Of a DNA stretch of 64,000 bases, positions 39,373 to 48,659 are shown piece after piece. Position 1 is the first letter of the stretch; the number at the start of each line of letters is the position of its first letter. Below the pieces are notes generated by a model, which had not been told where the DNA came from, made no database searches, and was given only the letters and a program-made list of their open reading frames with translations. The DNA lies in the NCBI RefSeq assembly GCF_001552075.1, contig NZ_BCQM01000001.1, positions 186,001 through 250,000 on the forward strand, read 5' to 3'. This DNA comes from Arthrobacter luteolus NBRC 107841 (GTDB lineage Bacteria; Actinomycetota; Actinomycetes; Actinomycetales; Micrococcaceae). Made by a program: the position numbers and the translations under genes.

Positions 39373-40665
39373 ATGGCTGTCTCAGGCCGCCTCGTTCTCC
39401 TTGCCGCGGTGGGTGCCGCCGCGGTGGTCCTCTTTCCCGGGACGGGAACCATCCTGCTCTGGCTGGGGCTGCTCACTGCTGCGGCAGCCCTGGACCTGGC
39501 GCTTGCTGCTCCCCCCCTGCGGGCGCGTCTGGAACGGCAGCTGCCGGAGAGCGCCCGGTTTGGTGAGGAGATCCCCGCTCCGCTCGTGGTCCGCAACGGC
39601 TCGGGCAGAACCATGCACGCATTGATCCGCGATGCCTGGCAGCCGTCGGCCGGGCAGGGAAACCCTGTCCGGCGTCTCACCGTCCCGCCGGGTGAGGCCA
39701 GGCTCGCCGCAGGAACGCTCAGGCCCGAACGCCGCGGGGAACTGCGCACGGCGCACGTCACCCTCCGGTCCTTCGGCCCCCTGGGCATCGCTGCCCGGCA
39801 GCGGACCATCCCGTACCCGGGATCGCTTCGTGTCCTGCCACCCTTCCGTTCCAAGCGCCATCTGCCCGCGAAACTCCGCCGGCTGCGCGAGCTGGATGGA
39901 AACGCTTCAGTTCAGCTGCGCGGCGCCGGAACGGAATTCGACTCCCTGCGCGACTATGTCCGGGGCGACGACGTCCGTTCCATCGACTGGAGGGCCACGG
40001 CGAGGCGGCAGGAGACGGTGGTGCGCACCTGGCGTCCCGAACGGGACCGAAGGGTCATTCTTTGCCTGGACACAGCACGGACCTCCGCCGCCCGCATCCT
40101 GGACGAGCCGAGGCTCGACACCGGCATCGAAGCGGCCCTGCTGCTGGGCATGCTGGCGCACGGCGGCGGAGACCGCGTCGATTTTCTCGCGTTTGACCGC
40201 CGGGTGCGTGCCCGGGTGGCTTCAGCGGCAAAGGGCAACCTCCTTCCGCGCCTGGCCAGCGCCATGGCTCCCCTGGAAGCGGAGCTGATCGAAGCGGATT
40301 TTTCCCTCCTGCCCGGCGTCGTCCAGTCCGTGTCCTCCCGCCGTTCCCTGGTGGTGCTGATTACCTCGCTGGACGCCGGTGCCGTGGAGGAAGGATTGCT
40401 GCCCGTCCTGCCCGCACTGCTGGCCAAACACGTCGTCGTCATTGCCTCGGTGCGGGACCCTGCATTGGATGAGCTGCGCTCCGCCCGCGGGAGCGCCGCT
40501 GATGTCTTCCGGGCTGCGGCAGCCGAGCGGGCGCTGCTGGACCGGGCCGCGGTCACGGCGCAGCTCAAGTCGATGGGGGCCGAGGTGGTGGACGAGACGC
40601 CGTATGAACTGCCGCCGAAACTTGCTGACATGTACATCCGGCTCAAGGCTTCCGGACGGCTCTAG
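39373..40665 (+). CDS. DUF58-domain protein (vWA-like MoxR partner)
   Basis: A 430-residue protein. Two close hydrophobic segments at the N-terminus (about 5-35) anchor it. A beta-rich domain follows, then the DUF58 signature EFDSLRDYVRGDDVRSIDWRATA (about 200-220) and a vWA-like C-terminal domain with VILCLDTARTS carrying the MIDAS-like D-x-A-x-T/S. It is the likely client of the upstream MoxR ATPase. The start is the ATG at 39373. The operon probably continues into the DUF4166 gene 17 bp later. Confidence 0.9.
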   Translation: MAVSGRLVLLAAVGAAAVVLFPGTGTILLWLGLLTAAAALDLALAAPPLRARLERQLPESARFGEEIPAPLVVRNGSGRTMHALIRDAWQPSAGQGNPVRRLTVPPGEARLAAGTLRPERRGELRTAHVTLRSFGPLGIAARQRTIPYPGSLRVLPPFRSKRHLPAKLRRLRELDGNASVQLRGAGTEFDSLRDYVRGDDVRSIDWRATARRQETVVRTWRPERDRRVILCLDTARTSAARILDEPRLDTGIEAALLLGMLAHGGGDRVDFLAFDRRVRARVASAAKGNLLPRLASAMAPLEAELIEADFSLLPGVVQSVSSRRSLVVLITSLDAGAVEEGLLPVLPALLAKHVVVIASVRDPALDELRSARGSAADVFRAAAAERALLDRAAVTAQLKSMGAEVVDETPYELPPKLADMYIRLKASGRL

Positions 40666-40682
40666 CAGCGTAGGGTGGAGCC

Positions 40683-41363
40683 ATGACTGACGGGTCCCTC
40701 TACCAGCGGGTTCTGGGCGCCGATTTCGGCCGGCTGCAGCCTGAGCTGCAGGACTATTTTTCGCTCTCCCCGGAGCAGGGGCGTTACGGCCTCGGCACGG
40801 GTTCCTTCGACCTCGCGGGATGCCCGCGTCCGGCGCTCCGGCCGGTACTGGCCGGCCTTCCCGTCCGGAACGCGTTTTTCCCCGACTACGGCCGCGGTGT
40901 CCCCTTCACGATCCGCAATTTCGCGCATCTTGACCCATTCGGCCGGTCATCGCTGACCGCGGTGCGGACCTTCCGGTTCGACCGCGGCGAACGCGTCTTC
41001 GAGGACACTACCTCCCTGACCTCCCCGGCGGGGCTCACCGACTATGTCGGCCGCCGCCGGAACCTCGCCACTGACCTGGAACTTTCTGTCTCCGGGGACG
41101 GCCGGCTGCACATGCACTCCCCGCACACCCGTCTGTTCCTGGGCCGCCTGCGCGTACCGGTACCTGTCCTGGCGGGTGCCGACGCCCATGCCGAACAGTG
41201 GTGGGACGAGGAGACCGGACGGTTCCGGATCCGCACGCTGGTCCGCCAGCGGCAGCTCGGCACGGTGTTCGTCTATGACGGAAGCTTCACCTACGAGTAC
41301 CGGGATTTCGACGGCGGACTGCCACCGGATGCCACGCCGGAGAAGTGGGAGCGGCGGCTCTAG
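40683..41363 (+). CDS. DUF4166-like protein
   Basis: A 226-residue soluble protein beginning LYQRVLGADFGRLQPELQDYF, with GLGTGSFDL, PFTIRNFAHLDPFGRSSLTAVRTF and a C-terminal beta-rich part ending TYEYRDFDGG. The pattern matches DUF4166, a domain of unknown function found in Gram-positive bacteria. Its distance from the DUF58 gene (17 bp) suggests co-transcription, but a link to the MoxR system is not established. The start is the ATG at 40683. It converges on the methionine-synthase-like gene with a 19-bp gap. Confidence 0.75.
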   Translation: MTDGSLYQRVLGADFGRLQPELQDYFSLSPEQGRYGLGTGSFDLAGCPRPALRPVLAGLPVRNAFFPDYGRGVPFTIRNFAHLDPFGRSSLTAVRTFRFDRGERVFEDTTSLTSPAGLTDYVGRRRNLATDLELSVSGDGRLHMHSPHTRLFLGRLRVPVPVLAGADAHAEQWWDEETGRFRIRTLVRQRQLGTVFVYDGSFTYEYRDFDGGLPPDATPEKWERRL

Positions 41364-41382
41364 CCCGGCCGCAGCTGTGCTG

Positions 41383-42468
41383 TTAGCTCTCCGCCGCCAG
41401 CTGGTCCAGCGCCGAGGCCGTCTGCGTCAGCCGGGCCAGCACCCGCCGCGCCGTGGCAGGTGACAGGTCAGCCAGGCCGCCGGCGGGAGTAAGGTGCAGC
41501 GCCGGCAGATCCCGCAGCGGCAGCCCAATCCGGGTCCAGGGTCGGGTAATGTCCTCCACCAGCGCCGTCACCTGGCGGGGTTCTTCCCCCGCTGCCGGCA
41601 GCGGCAGCGCCCCAAGCCACACCTGTTTCCCGGCCTCGACGGCTTCCGCGATGCCTTCCCAGTCCCGGTCGCCCAGCCCGCCCAGTTGCAGGGCGACGCC
41701 GTCGGCACCGGATCCCAGGGCCAGGTCAAGCCCGGATTTCGGCTGCCCATGCCCTGCGGAGGGAAGGCGGAGGACGACGCCGGACGCACCGGCCGCGGCC
41801 AGGGCTTCACGGAGCATGGTCCATAGAAGAGAGGCTTCCTGCGCCGGGACGGAACGCAGTGTCCGGTAGCCGCTGGCTGTGGGTATCCGCCCGCCCAGGA
41901 CTTTGTCCAGGTGCGGTTCGTCCAGCTGGACCACGATGGATGCGCCGCGGGCAATTTCCTTGACCCGGCCCACGTAGGCCGCCGCCCCGGCAGCCAGTGA
42001 TTCGGCAATCTCCCGGCGGGCGCCGGCGTCGGCCAGGGCCCGTTCCCCGTTGTGGAGGTGCAGGCCGGCAGCCAGCGAGAGCGGACCCTGCAGCGGGATT
42101 GCCAGGCGGCGCCCGGGGTCCTCTTCGCCACCAATGACGTCAGCCAGGGCATTGATGTCGCGGGACAGCAGGGAGACTGCCCGGCGGTGGTCAATGCCGG
42201 GCCGGTCCACCAGCCGCCAGCCGTGGGGCTGCAGATCAACGGGAAGTTCGACGAGCATCGCCGCTGTGCGTCCCACAGGGTCGGCACCGATTCCCCGCTG
42301 CGGGAGCTCCATCAGGAATGGCAGATGCGGATCCCCGAGTTCCCCGCGGATGATCTTCGCCGCCTCCACGGGATCGCTTCCCGGCCAGCCGCCGGGCCCG
42401 GTGGCGGTGACTCCCGACGGACCGGCGTCCGTGCCGGCGGCTGATTCCGGTTCAGGCTCCCGCTGCAT
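41383..42468 (-). CDS. methionine-synthase-like (MetE C-terminal family) protein, zinc ligands apparently lost
   Basis: A 361-residue TIM-barrel protein of the cobalamin-independent methionine synthase C-terminal family, comparable to mycobacterial Rv3015c-type proteins. Core elements are visible: PFLMELPQRGIGADPVGRTAAM, VQLDEPHLDKVLGG and HLTPAGGLADLSP. Catalytic MetE proteins hold Zn with a His-x-Cys pair and a later Cys in a TPxCGL context. Here the corresponding stretches read VVLRLPSAG and TPAGGL, so these ligands appear missing. It may be a non-methyltransferase homologue. The start overlaps the chorismate mutase gene by 17 bases. Confidence 0.75.
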   Translation of the reverse strand: MQREPEPESAAGTDAGPSGVTATGPGGWPGSDPVEAAKIIRGELGDPHLPFLMELPQRGIGADPVGRTAAMLVELPVDLQPHGWRLVDRPGIDHRRAVSLLSRDINALADVIGGEEDPGRRLAIPLQGPLSLAAGLHLHNGERALADAGARREIAESLAAGAAAYVGRVKEIARGASIVVQLDEPHLDKVLGGRIPTASGYRTLRSVPAQEASLLWTMLREALAAAGASGVVLRLPSAGHGQPKSGLDLALGSGADGVALQLGGLGDRDWEGIAEAVEAGKQVWLGALPLPAAGEEPRQVTALVEDITRPWTRIGLPLRDLPALHLTPAGGLADLSPATARRVLARLTQTASALDQLAAES

Positions 42469-42829
42469 TGCTTCCGCCGTTGCGGGTCTCGGAAATAGCC
42501 TGGTGGTGCCGGATGACTTCGCTGATGATGAAGTTCAGGAACTTCTCCGCGAAGGCCGGATCAAGGTGCGCGTCCTCGGCCAGCCGCCGAAGCCGGGCGA
42601 TCTGGGCTACTTCCCGGCCAGGATCGGCAGGCGGCAGATGATGCTCTGCTTTCAGGTGCCCCACCCGCTGGGTTGCCTTGAAACGCTCCGCCAGCAGATA
42701 GACCAGGGTGGCATCGATATTGTCGATACTGCTGCGCATGGCCAGCAGTTCGGCCATCACCTCATCGGCTACCTTCCCGGAAAGGGAGCTGGCCTCGGGG
42801 TCAAATTCGTCGGCGGACTTTTCACTCAT
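42452..42829 (-). CDS. chorismate mutase (AroQ-type)
   Basis: A 125-residue all-helical enzyme converting chorismate to prephenate for Phe/Tyr synthesis. The AroQ helix 1 MRSSIDNIDATLVYLLAERF (about 31-50) with the conserved Arg and Asp is followed by KATQRVGHLKAEHHLPPADPGRE (about 51-73) and a final helix, FLNFIISEVIRHHQAI. Length and lack of a signal indicate the cytosolic actinobacterial form, which usually acts in complex with DAHP synthase. The start is the ATG at 42829; its 3' end overlaps the next gene. Confidence 0.9.
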   Translation of the reverse strand: MSEKSADEFDPEASSLSGKVADEVMAELLAMRSSIDNIDATLVYLLAERFKATQRVGHLKAEHHLPPADPGREVAQIARLRRLAEDAHLDPAFAEKFLNFIISEVIRHHQAISETRNGGSNAAGA

Positions 42830-42900
42830 GCCTCCAGTTTAGGGTCCCGGAGGCACCGCAGGTTTCCAGGTTACGCTTAGCGCCCGCGGCTGCTGGAGGG

Positions 42901-44037
42901 CTAGGAGACCGCGGTGGGGTCCCATTCCAGCGACCGGGCGGAGTCGATCGTCGCCTGTCCCAGCACGCGCGTGCCCTGGTAGATCACCACTGTCTGGCCT
43001 GGGGCGACACCGCGCATCGGCTCATTGAGGCGCACCACAAGTTCGCTGCGCCCGCCCTCGCCGGCTTCCATCCACGCTGTCGCAGGAACGGGGTCACCAT
43101 GCGCCCGGACCTGCGCAGTGCAGTCGAAAACCTCGCCGGTTTCCACTTCGCGGATGGGCAGGCCCGCCCAGGAGACCTTGATGCCGCGCATCTGGTCGAT
43201 GTTCAGGAGCTTCTCCGGACCAACAATCACCTTGTTTTCCTTGGGCCGGATCTCCAGCACGAAGCGGGGCTTGCCGTCGGCTGCCGGGCGGCCGAGCTTC
43301 AGGCCCTTGCGCTGCCCCACCGTAAACGCGTTTGCCCCGGGATGCGTACCGATCGTCTCCCCCGACGGGTCCACGATCTCGCCCTCGCTCATCTCGATGC
43401 GTTCCTCGAGCCAGCCCCGGGTGTCACCGTCGGGAATGAAGCAGATATCGTGGCTGTCCGGCTTGTTCGCCACGGAGAGGCCACGCCGCTCAGCCTCGGC
43501 CCGGACTTCGGCCTTGGACGGGGTATCGGCCAGCGGGAACATGGCGTGCTTGAGCTGCTCGTTGGTCAGGACACCCAGCACGTACGACTGGTCCTTCGCC
43601 CAGTCAGCTGCGCGGTGCAGCTCCGGATTGCCGTCGGCGTCGGTAATGACCTTGGCGTAGTGCCCGGTGCAGACCGCGTCGAAGCCCAGTGCCAGCGCCT
43701 TTTCCAGCAGCGCGGCGAACTTGATCCGTTCGTTGCAGCGCATGCACGGGTTCGGGGTGCGCCCGGCGGCGTATTCCGCCACGAAGTCATCCACCACGTC
43801 TTCCTTGAAACGCTCCGAGAAGTCCCAGACGTAGTAGGGAATGCCCAGAATGTCGCACGCGCGCCACGCATCGCGGGAATCCTCGATGGTGCAGCAGCCA
43901 CGGCTGCCGGTGCGCAGTGTCCCGGGCATGCGGGACAGCGCCAGGTGGACCCCGACGACGTCGTGCCCGGCTTCAACTGCCCGTGCTGCGGCCACGGCGG
44001 AGTCGACTCCGCCGCTCATTGCTGCCAAAACCTTCAT
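42901..44037 (-). CDS. mnmA: tRNA 2-thiouridylase MnmA
   Basis: Catalyses 2-thiolation of wobble U34 in Lys, Glu and Gln tRNAs. The 378 residues show the ATP PP-loop [13 protein letters not shown] (5-17), the catalytic Cys pair C101 (in CMRCN) and C199 (in DICFIPDGD), matching C102/C199 of E. coli. C-terminal tRNA-binding and beta-barrel domains follow. It overlaps the cysteine desulfurase stop by 4 bases, so the sulfur donor and tRNA thiolase are coupled, as in Rv3024c-Rv3025c. Confidence 0.97.
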   Translation of the reverse strand: MKVLAAMSGGVDSAVAAARAVEAGHDVVGVHLALSRMPGTLRTGSRGCCTIEDSRDAWRACDILGIPYYVWDFSERFKEDVVDDFVAEYAAGRTPNPCMRCNERIKFAALLEKALALGFDAVCTGHYAKVITDADGNPELHRAADWAKDQSYVLGVLTNEQLKHAMFPLADTPSKAEVRAEAERRGLSVANKPDSHDICFIPDGDTRGWLEERIEMSEGEIVDPSGETIGTHPGANAFTVGQRKGLKLGRPAADGKPRFVLEIRPKENKVIVGPEKLLNIDQMRGIKVSWAGLPIREVETGEVFDCTAQVRAHGDPVPATAWMEAGEGGRSELVVRLNEPMRGVAPGQTVVIYQGTRVLGQATIDSARSLEWDPTAVS

Positions 44038-45260
44038 GAAGTAAAACCTGTCCCTGCTGTTCGTATGCTGCTTTCGCTGCCCGCCATGCCGGCCTTTTTG
44101 GCCCGTTCATAGGCTTCGGGCAGGGCGTCTATTAATGCGTCAACGTCGTCGGCCGTGGATGTATGCCCCAGGCTGAACCGCTGGGCACCGCGTGCTTCCG
44201 CCTCAGTGAGTCCCATGGCCAGCAGGACATGCGAGGGCCGCGGAACTCCGGCAGTGCAGGCCGAGCCGGTGGAGGACTCCACCCCCGCCAGATCCAGAAG
44301 GAAAAGCAGGGAGTCACCCTCGCAGCCGGGGAAGGTGAAGTGCGCATTGCCGGGGAGGCGGCGGGTGCCGTCCTCGTCGTCGCGCGGCCCGCGCAGGACG
44401 GCGTCCGGGACCACCCGTTCGACGGCGGCAATCAGGTGATTGCGCAGCGTGCGCAGGCGGGCGCTTTCCTCCGGCAGATTCTCGGTCACTTCCCGGGCAG
44501 CGGCGGCAAACGCCGCGATACCGGGTTTATCCAGCGTTCCGGAGCGGATGTCCCGTTCCTGTCCGCCGCCATGAAGTACCGGAGTGAGCTGAACGGCCCG
44601 GCCGACCACCAGGGCACCCACGCCCACCGGCCCGCCGATCTTGTGGCCGCTGACGGCCATGGTGTCCAGACCGGATTCCCGGAAGTTCACCGGCACCGCG
44701 CCGAAAGCCTGCACGGCATCGGAGTGGACCGGAACACCGTAGGAGTGGGCCAGGGCAGTCAGCGCCGGAATGTCCTGCAGTGTGCCAACCTCGTTATTGG
44801 CCCACATCACTGTCAGCAGCGCGGTGGTATCCGCGTGCTGTTCCAGCTCGTTCCGGACTGCGTCCAGGGACACCAGGCCGTCGCCGTCGACCGGCAGCCA
44901 CACAGCGGTGGCGCCCTCGTGCTTCTCGAGCCATTCCACGGTGTCCAGCACGGCGGGGTGTTCCACGGGTGAGCAAAGGATGCGGGCCCGCTTGGGATCC
45001 GCTCCGCGGCGGCTCCAGTACAGTCCCTTGACTGCCAGGTTGTCCGCTTCGGTGCCGCCGGAGGTGAAAATCACTTCGGAGGGGTGGCAGCCCAGGGCCG
45101 CGGCGAGGGATTCCCTGGAATCCTCCACCACCATCCGGGCACGCCGGCCGGAGCCGTGCAGCGAGGAGGGGTTGCCGCTGCGGCTTAGTTCACTGGTGAG
45201 TGCGGCGAGGGCCGAAGCCGAAATCGGCGTGGTCGCCGCGTGGTCAAGGTACACGGGCAC
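44034..45260 (-). CDS. cysteine desulfurase (NifS/IscS-like)
   Basis: PLP enzyme that releases sulfur from L-cysteine as a persulfide, probably for MnmA and Fe-S assembly. The 408 residues have YLDHAATTP (4-12), [11 protein letters not shown] (66-76), the PLP Lys K207 in [10 protein letters not shown], and the active-site Cys C335 in GSACTAG. It is the shorter NifS/IscS-type rather than SufS. The start is the ATG at 45260, 4-base coupled to mnmA. Confidence 0.95.
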   Translation of the reverse strand: MPVYLDHAATTPISASALAALTSELSRSGNPSSLHGSGRRARMVVEDSRESLAAALGCHPSEVIFTSGGTEADNLAVKGLYWSRRGADPKRARILCSPVEHPAVLDTVEWLEKHEGATAVWLPVDGDGLVSLDAVRNELEQHADTTALLTVMWANNEVGTLQDIPALTALAHSYGVPVHSDAVQAFGAVPVNFRESGLDTMAVSGHKIGGPVGVGALVVGRAVQLTPVLHGGGQERDIRSGTLDKPGIAAFAAAAREVTENLPEESARLRTLRNHLIAAVERVVPDAVLRGPRDDEDGTRRLPGNAHFTFPGCEGDSLLFLLDLAGVESSTGSACTAGVPRPSHVLLAMGLTEAEARGAQRFSLGHTSTADDVDALIDALPEAYERAKKAGMAGSESSIRTAGTGFTS

Positions 45261-45625
45261 CTACCAATTCTAACGGCTGGGCTGCCGCGCGTCCGCCTCC
45301 GGTCCGCAGCCCCTTGGCCAGGGGGCCTGGCCAGCCCCCTGGCCAGCCCTCTGAGCAGGGACGTGCCTAAAAACGTGTCCCGGTCCGGGACGGGGCAGGG
45401 ACAGGACCAAGGCGGGGCCGGGGCGGCTGGGGCCGCTGCCGGCCGGGCCGGGAAATTTCCCTGCCGTCCAGGCGAACCTGAGGTGCCTGCCCTGAGGCTA
45501 GAATTATTTTCCACGGCCAGCGGACCCCACCGGCCGCGGCAGCGTTCCCTTCGCCGTCAAGAGTTTCCATGGGGCGCGCCGCTTCGGCATACCAGTGCCC
45601 GGCAGGGTTACCGAAAGGAACAGCA
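45261..45625. other. divergent intergenic region with several palindromes
   Basis: A 365-bp gap with no gene. It contains three TGGCCAG-type palindromes (45314-45321, 45327-45334, 45339-45346), a perfect 12-bp palindrome (45450-45461), GC-rich low-complexity sequence, and a -10-like TAGAAT at 45499-45504 for the DnaJ-domain gene, without a matching -35. Confidence 0.5.
45450..45461. promoter_or_regulatory. 12-bp perfect palindrome GGGAAATTTCCC
   Basis: A symmetric AT-centred site in an otherwise GC-rich intergenic stretch, about 165 bp before the DnaJ-domain gene. It is a possible operator; no regulator is known from the window. Confidence 0.35.
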
Positions 45626-46585
45626 GTGACTCCCCCAGCCCAAACGCTGTATCAGGTATTGGGAGTTGCTCCGTCGGCCACTGCCGAGCAGATCAAGACC
45701 GCCTACCGCCGTGCCGCCCGGGACACCCATCCCGACCACGGCGGCAGCAGCGAGCGCTTCCATCTGGTGTCCGAGGCCTACCAGGTGCTTTCCAATCCCG
45801 CACAGCGGGCCGCCTACGACCTGCGGCTGGGCCGGGCCGGGAGCACCGGACGTCCCGCTGGAAGTTCCCCTGTGCGGCCTGCGCCGACCCACAGCACCTC
45901 GCCGGCCGGCCGTCCGGCTGCAAATCCGGACTTTGGCAGGCCGCCGGTCTTTGAACCCGATTTCAGCCCGCAGCATCCACCCGTCATTCCGCTGTCCCTG
46001 CTGGGCCGCCAGGTGACCGGACAACCGGAAAGGCCGGGACTGTTTAAGCGTCTGGGTTCCTCTGCCGGCTCACGGTTCGACGCCGAAAACCGCACTATCG
46101 GGCTGCTCTCAAATTCGCTGCTGCCCGATTATCCGGCCGGCCGGCTCGTCAACAACCTGCGGATACCGGACTCCGGGCCGCGCGGCGGAACCCTTGAAGT
46201 GGGCCACGTGCTCCTGGGCGGTTACCGGATGGCGGTGGTGGATTCCCTGATGTCTTCCCCCGGCGGATACTACTGGGACGGAACGGTGCTGCGGCACCGC
46301 GGTCACGCTGTCGGTTCCCTGCGGCTCGCGGATGCTGTGCGCACCCTGCAGGACCGGTTCCCTGAGTTCAATGTCTGCGGCTGGCTGGTCCTGCACAGCC
46401 CGAACAACAATCCTTTCGAGCCCGTCATCGATTCGCCGCCTGATCTTCCCGAGTCCGCACCGGTTGACGTTGTAAACCCGGGTACCCTCGCCAGGGACCT
46501 GCGGCGGTTCTTCAGTACCGGGCCGGCACCGAACACAGTCCTGCTCCCCGTGCTCGGTGCCCTCATCGATGCATCTGCGCAGTAG
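45626..46585 (+). CDS. DnaJ (J-domain) protein
   Basis: A 319-residue protein with an N-terminal J-domain (about 7-70: TLYQVLGVAPSATAEQIKTA, the HPD motif in THPDHGG, and FHLVSEAYQVL). A Pro/Ser-rich linker follows, then a C-terminal domain of unknown type (about 140-319). No zinc-finger or Gly/Phe region is present, so it is not canonical DnaJ; it is probably a specialised DnaK co-chaperone. The start is the GTG at 45626, 6 bases after GAAAGGA; the ATG at 45569 is not supported by the family N-terminus. Confidence 0.85.
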   Translation: MTPPAQTLYQVLGVAPSATAEQIKTAYRRAARDTHPDHGGSSERFHLVSEAYQVLSNPAQRAAYDLRLGRAGSTGRPAGSSPVRPAPTHSTSPAGRPAANPDFGRPPVFEPDFSPQHPPVIPLSLLGRQVTGQPERPGLFKRLGSSAGSRFDAENRTIGLLSNSLLPDYPAGRLVNNLRIPDSGPRGGTLEVGHVLLGGYRMAVVDSLMSSPGGYYWDGTVLRHRGHAVGSLRLADAVRTLQDRFPEFNVCGWLVLHSPNNNPFEPVIDSPPDLPESAPVDVVNPGTLARDLRRFFSTGPAPNTVLLPVLGALIDASAQ

Positions 46586-46608
46586 CCGGCCGGGCATAGG
46601 ATAAGGAG

Positions 46609-47076
46609 GTGTTCCGCATCCTTTTCCATACCCCTGAAATTCCGGGCAATACCGGCAATGCCATCCGGCTGGCCGCTGTCACCGGCGCCGAACTGCACCT
46701 GGTGGAGCCGCTGGGCTTCGACCTGGAAGACTCCAAGCTGCGCCGCGCCGGGCTCGACTACCACGATCTTGCCGTGCTGCACGTCCATCCCAACCTGGAA
46801 GCGGCGTGGGCGGCTCTCCAGCCGGACCGGGTGTTCGCGTTTACTTCGGACGGCGAAACCAGCTACACGGATATCGAGTACCGGCCCGGTGATGTCCTGC
46901 TCTTCGGACCCGAATCGGTCGGCCTGCCGCCGGAGGTCAAGAACGATCCGCATGTGACTGCCAGGGTCCGGCTGCCCATGCTGCCTTCCCTGCGTTCACT
47001 GAACCTGGCGAATTCCGCCTCCATAGCCGTCTACGAAGCCTGGCGTCAGCAGGGCTTCGCAGGAGCCCAGCTCTAG
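46609..47076 (+). CDS. trmL: tRNA (cytidine/uridine-2'-O)-methyltransferase, TrmL-like SPOUT
   Basis: A 155-residue SPOUT methyltransferase for the wobble ribose of Leu tRNAs. Motifs: FHTPEIPGNTGNAIRLAA (about 6-23), LLFGPESVGLP (about 97-107) and LPMLPSLRSLNLANSASIAVYE (about 124-145), forming the trefoil-knot SAM site. Only the GTG at 46609 fits the family start, as a stop lies four codons upstream in frame. The strong AGGAG abuts it directly; an AGGA at 46598-46601 has normal spacing. Confidence 0.92.
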   Translation: MFRILFHTPEIPGNTGNAIRLAAVTGAELHLVEPLGFDLEDSKLRRAGLDYHDLAVLHVHPNLEAAWAALQPDRVFAFTSDGETSYTDIEYRPGDVLLFGPESVGLPPEVKNDPHVTARVRLPMLPSLRSLNLANSASIAVYEAWRQQGFAGAQL

Positions 47077-47090
47077 CCGAAGGAGACACC

Positions 47091-47894
47091 ATGCCCGAGC
47101 AGCACCCCCTAGCACCAACCTTTGATTCCGGTGCCGCGGATTTCGAGCGCCTGGCTCCGTCCCTGTGGAACCCCATGGGCAACGCACTGGTGGCGGCGGC
47201 GGATGTGCGGGTTGGGGACAACGTCCTCGATGCCTGCTGCGGCGGCGGCGCGATCACCATTCCGGCAGCGCAGAGCGCCGGTCCCGGCGCGATAGTCGAC
47301 GGCGTGGATATTTCAGCGGACCTGCTGGCTGTGGCGGGTTCGAAGGCGGAAACCCTCTCCCTGGAAAATGTTGCCCTTCATCAGGCGGATGTCCTGGAAT
47401 GGCAGCCCGGAACCGAGTACGACGCCGTGCTCTGCGGTTACGCCGTCTTCTTCCTGCCGGACATGGACGCCGGGGTGCACCACCTCGTCTCGCTGCTTCG
47501 CAGCGGCGGCAGGCTGGCGCTGAGCACCTGGGCCGAGGGGTCATTGACGGAGTTCTCCAGTGCCCTCTTCCGGCATTGTGCTGCTGAAGGCGGGCACATC
47601 GAAGTTCCCACCGCAGCCGCCCGGGAGAACATGATGCGCATTAACACGCCGGAGAAGGCCACCGCCTGGCTGGAGGGCCTGGGCCTTGAACAGGTCAAGG
47701 CCGTGCATACTCCGGTTCCGGTACAGCTCAGTTCCGAGCTGGCGTGGTCACTGGTGCTGGGCAGTGCCCTGCGGATGCTGCTGCCCGAAGACCCGGACGC
47801 TCTGCGGCGGGTCCAGGACGGTTTCCTTGCCGACCTCGGCCCGGACTACACACTGAACGCAGACACGCTGATCGTGACAGCGCTCAAACCGTAG
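47091..47894 (+). CDS. class I SAM-dependent methyltransferase
   Basis: A 267-residue cytosolic methyltransferase: motif I VLDACCGGGAITIPAA (about 45-60), motif II VDGVDISADLL, DVLEWQPGTEYDAVLCGYAVFF (motifs III-IV) and LVSLLRSGGRLALSTWAEG. The fold resembles the UbiE/COQ5 and small-molecule methyltransferases; the substrate is unknown. The ATG at 47091 follows AAGGAGA and is 14 bp after trmL, so they are likely co-transcribed. Confidence 0.85.
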   Translation: MPEQHPLAPTFDSGAADFERLAPSLWNPMGNALVAAADVRVGDNVLDACCGGGAITIPAAQSAGPGAIVDGVDISADLLAVAGSKAETLSLENVALHQADVLEWQPGTEYDAVLCGYAVFFLPDMDAGVHHLVSLLRSGGRLALSTWAEGSLTEFSSALFRHCAAEGGHIEVPTAAARENMMRINTPEKATAWLEGLGLEQVKAVHTPVPVQLSSELAWSLVLGSALRMLLPEDPDALRRVQDGFLADLGPDYTLNADTLIVTALKP

Positions 47895-47906
47895 GTCCGG
47901 CGGGAG

Positions 47907-48659
47907 CTAGAAACCCGCAATGGTGGCGGGTGTGTTCACGCCCACCACATGGAAAACCTCCGCACTGCTGCCTGCCGGCAGTCCATGCCGGCGGGCATTG
48001 TCCTGCAGGAAACCGCGGACGGAGGCGTCCATTCCCTCGATGTCCGGATGCTGGCTGGCGTGCACCCGGATAGCGGCGAGCTTCCGGTCCAGCTGCGCGG
48101 TGATGTCCACGGCATGGTTTTCCCGTTCCCTGGGAGCTCCGTAGAACCAGAGCCACGGTACTTTGTAGGCCTCGAGCCCGTGCGCTGCGAGTTCAGGGTA
48201 GGCGAACGGGTTCTCCGCGGCCGGGTAGACCGCCCGGGTCACGATCTCACCGCAGGCCAGATGGTCCGGGTGGCTGGCCTGGATCCGCGACCAGTTCCGT
48301 TCCGGATGCATGGCAAGCACAACGTCCGGCCGGACCTGGCGGATCAGCTCCACCGTCCGGCCGATGACCTCGTGGCCCACTTCCAGGAATCCGTCGCGTT
48401 CGCCCAGGAAATGCAGCTGGCCGGCGCCAACGATGTCCGCAGCGGCCCGCTGCTCGCTGCTTCGCAGGGCGCTCACGCCCGCGCGGTCCCCTGGTTCAAA
48501 ACCGCCGGCGTCTCCGTCAGTCATCACGCAGTAGGAAACCTCGGCGCCCTGCGCAGCCCACGCTGCCAGCGTTCCCGCTGCCCCAAAATCAATGTCATCC
48601 GGGTGCGCGGCAAAGGCCAGGACCCGCTGCACCTTTATTTCAGCCGGAAAAACCGTCAC
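47907..48659 (-). CDS. PIG-L family N-acetylglucosaminyl deacetylase (MshB/Mca-like)
   Basis: A 250-residue zinc-dependent deacetylase. The metal site HPDD (19-22, in AHPDDIDFGAAGT) and SHPDH later in the chain are present, with TDGDAGGF. Members act on GlcNAc-inositol (MshB), mycothiol S-conjugates (Mca), LPS or teicoplanin-type substrates. Position in an operon with etfB-etfA does not decide between them. It starts 4 bases inside the etfA stop, so it is translationally coupled. Confidence 0.88.
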   Translation of the reverse strand: MTVFPAEIKVQRVLAFAAHPDDIDFGAAGTLAAWAAQGAEVSYCVMTDGDAGGFEPGDRAGVSALRSSEQRAAADIVGAGQLHFLGERDGFLEVGHEVIGRTVELIRQVRPDVVLAMHPERNWSRIQASHPDHLACGEIVTRAVYPAAENPFAYPELAAHGLEAYKVPWLWFYGAPRERENHAVDITAQLDRKLAAIRVHASQHPDIEGMDASVRGFLQDNARRHGLPAGSSAEVFHVVGVNTPATIAGF

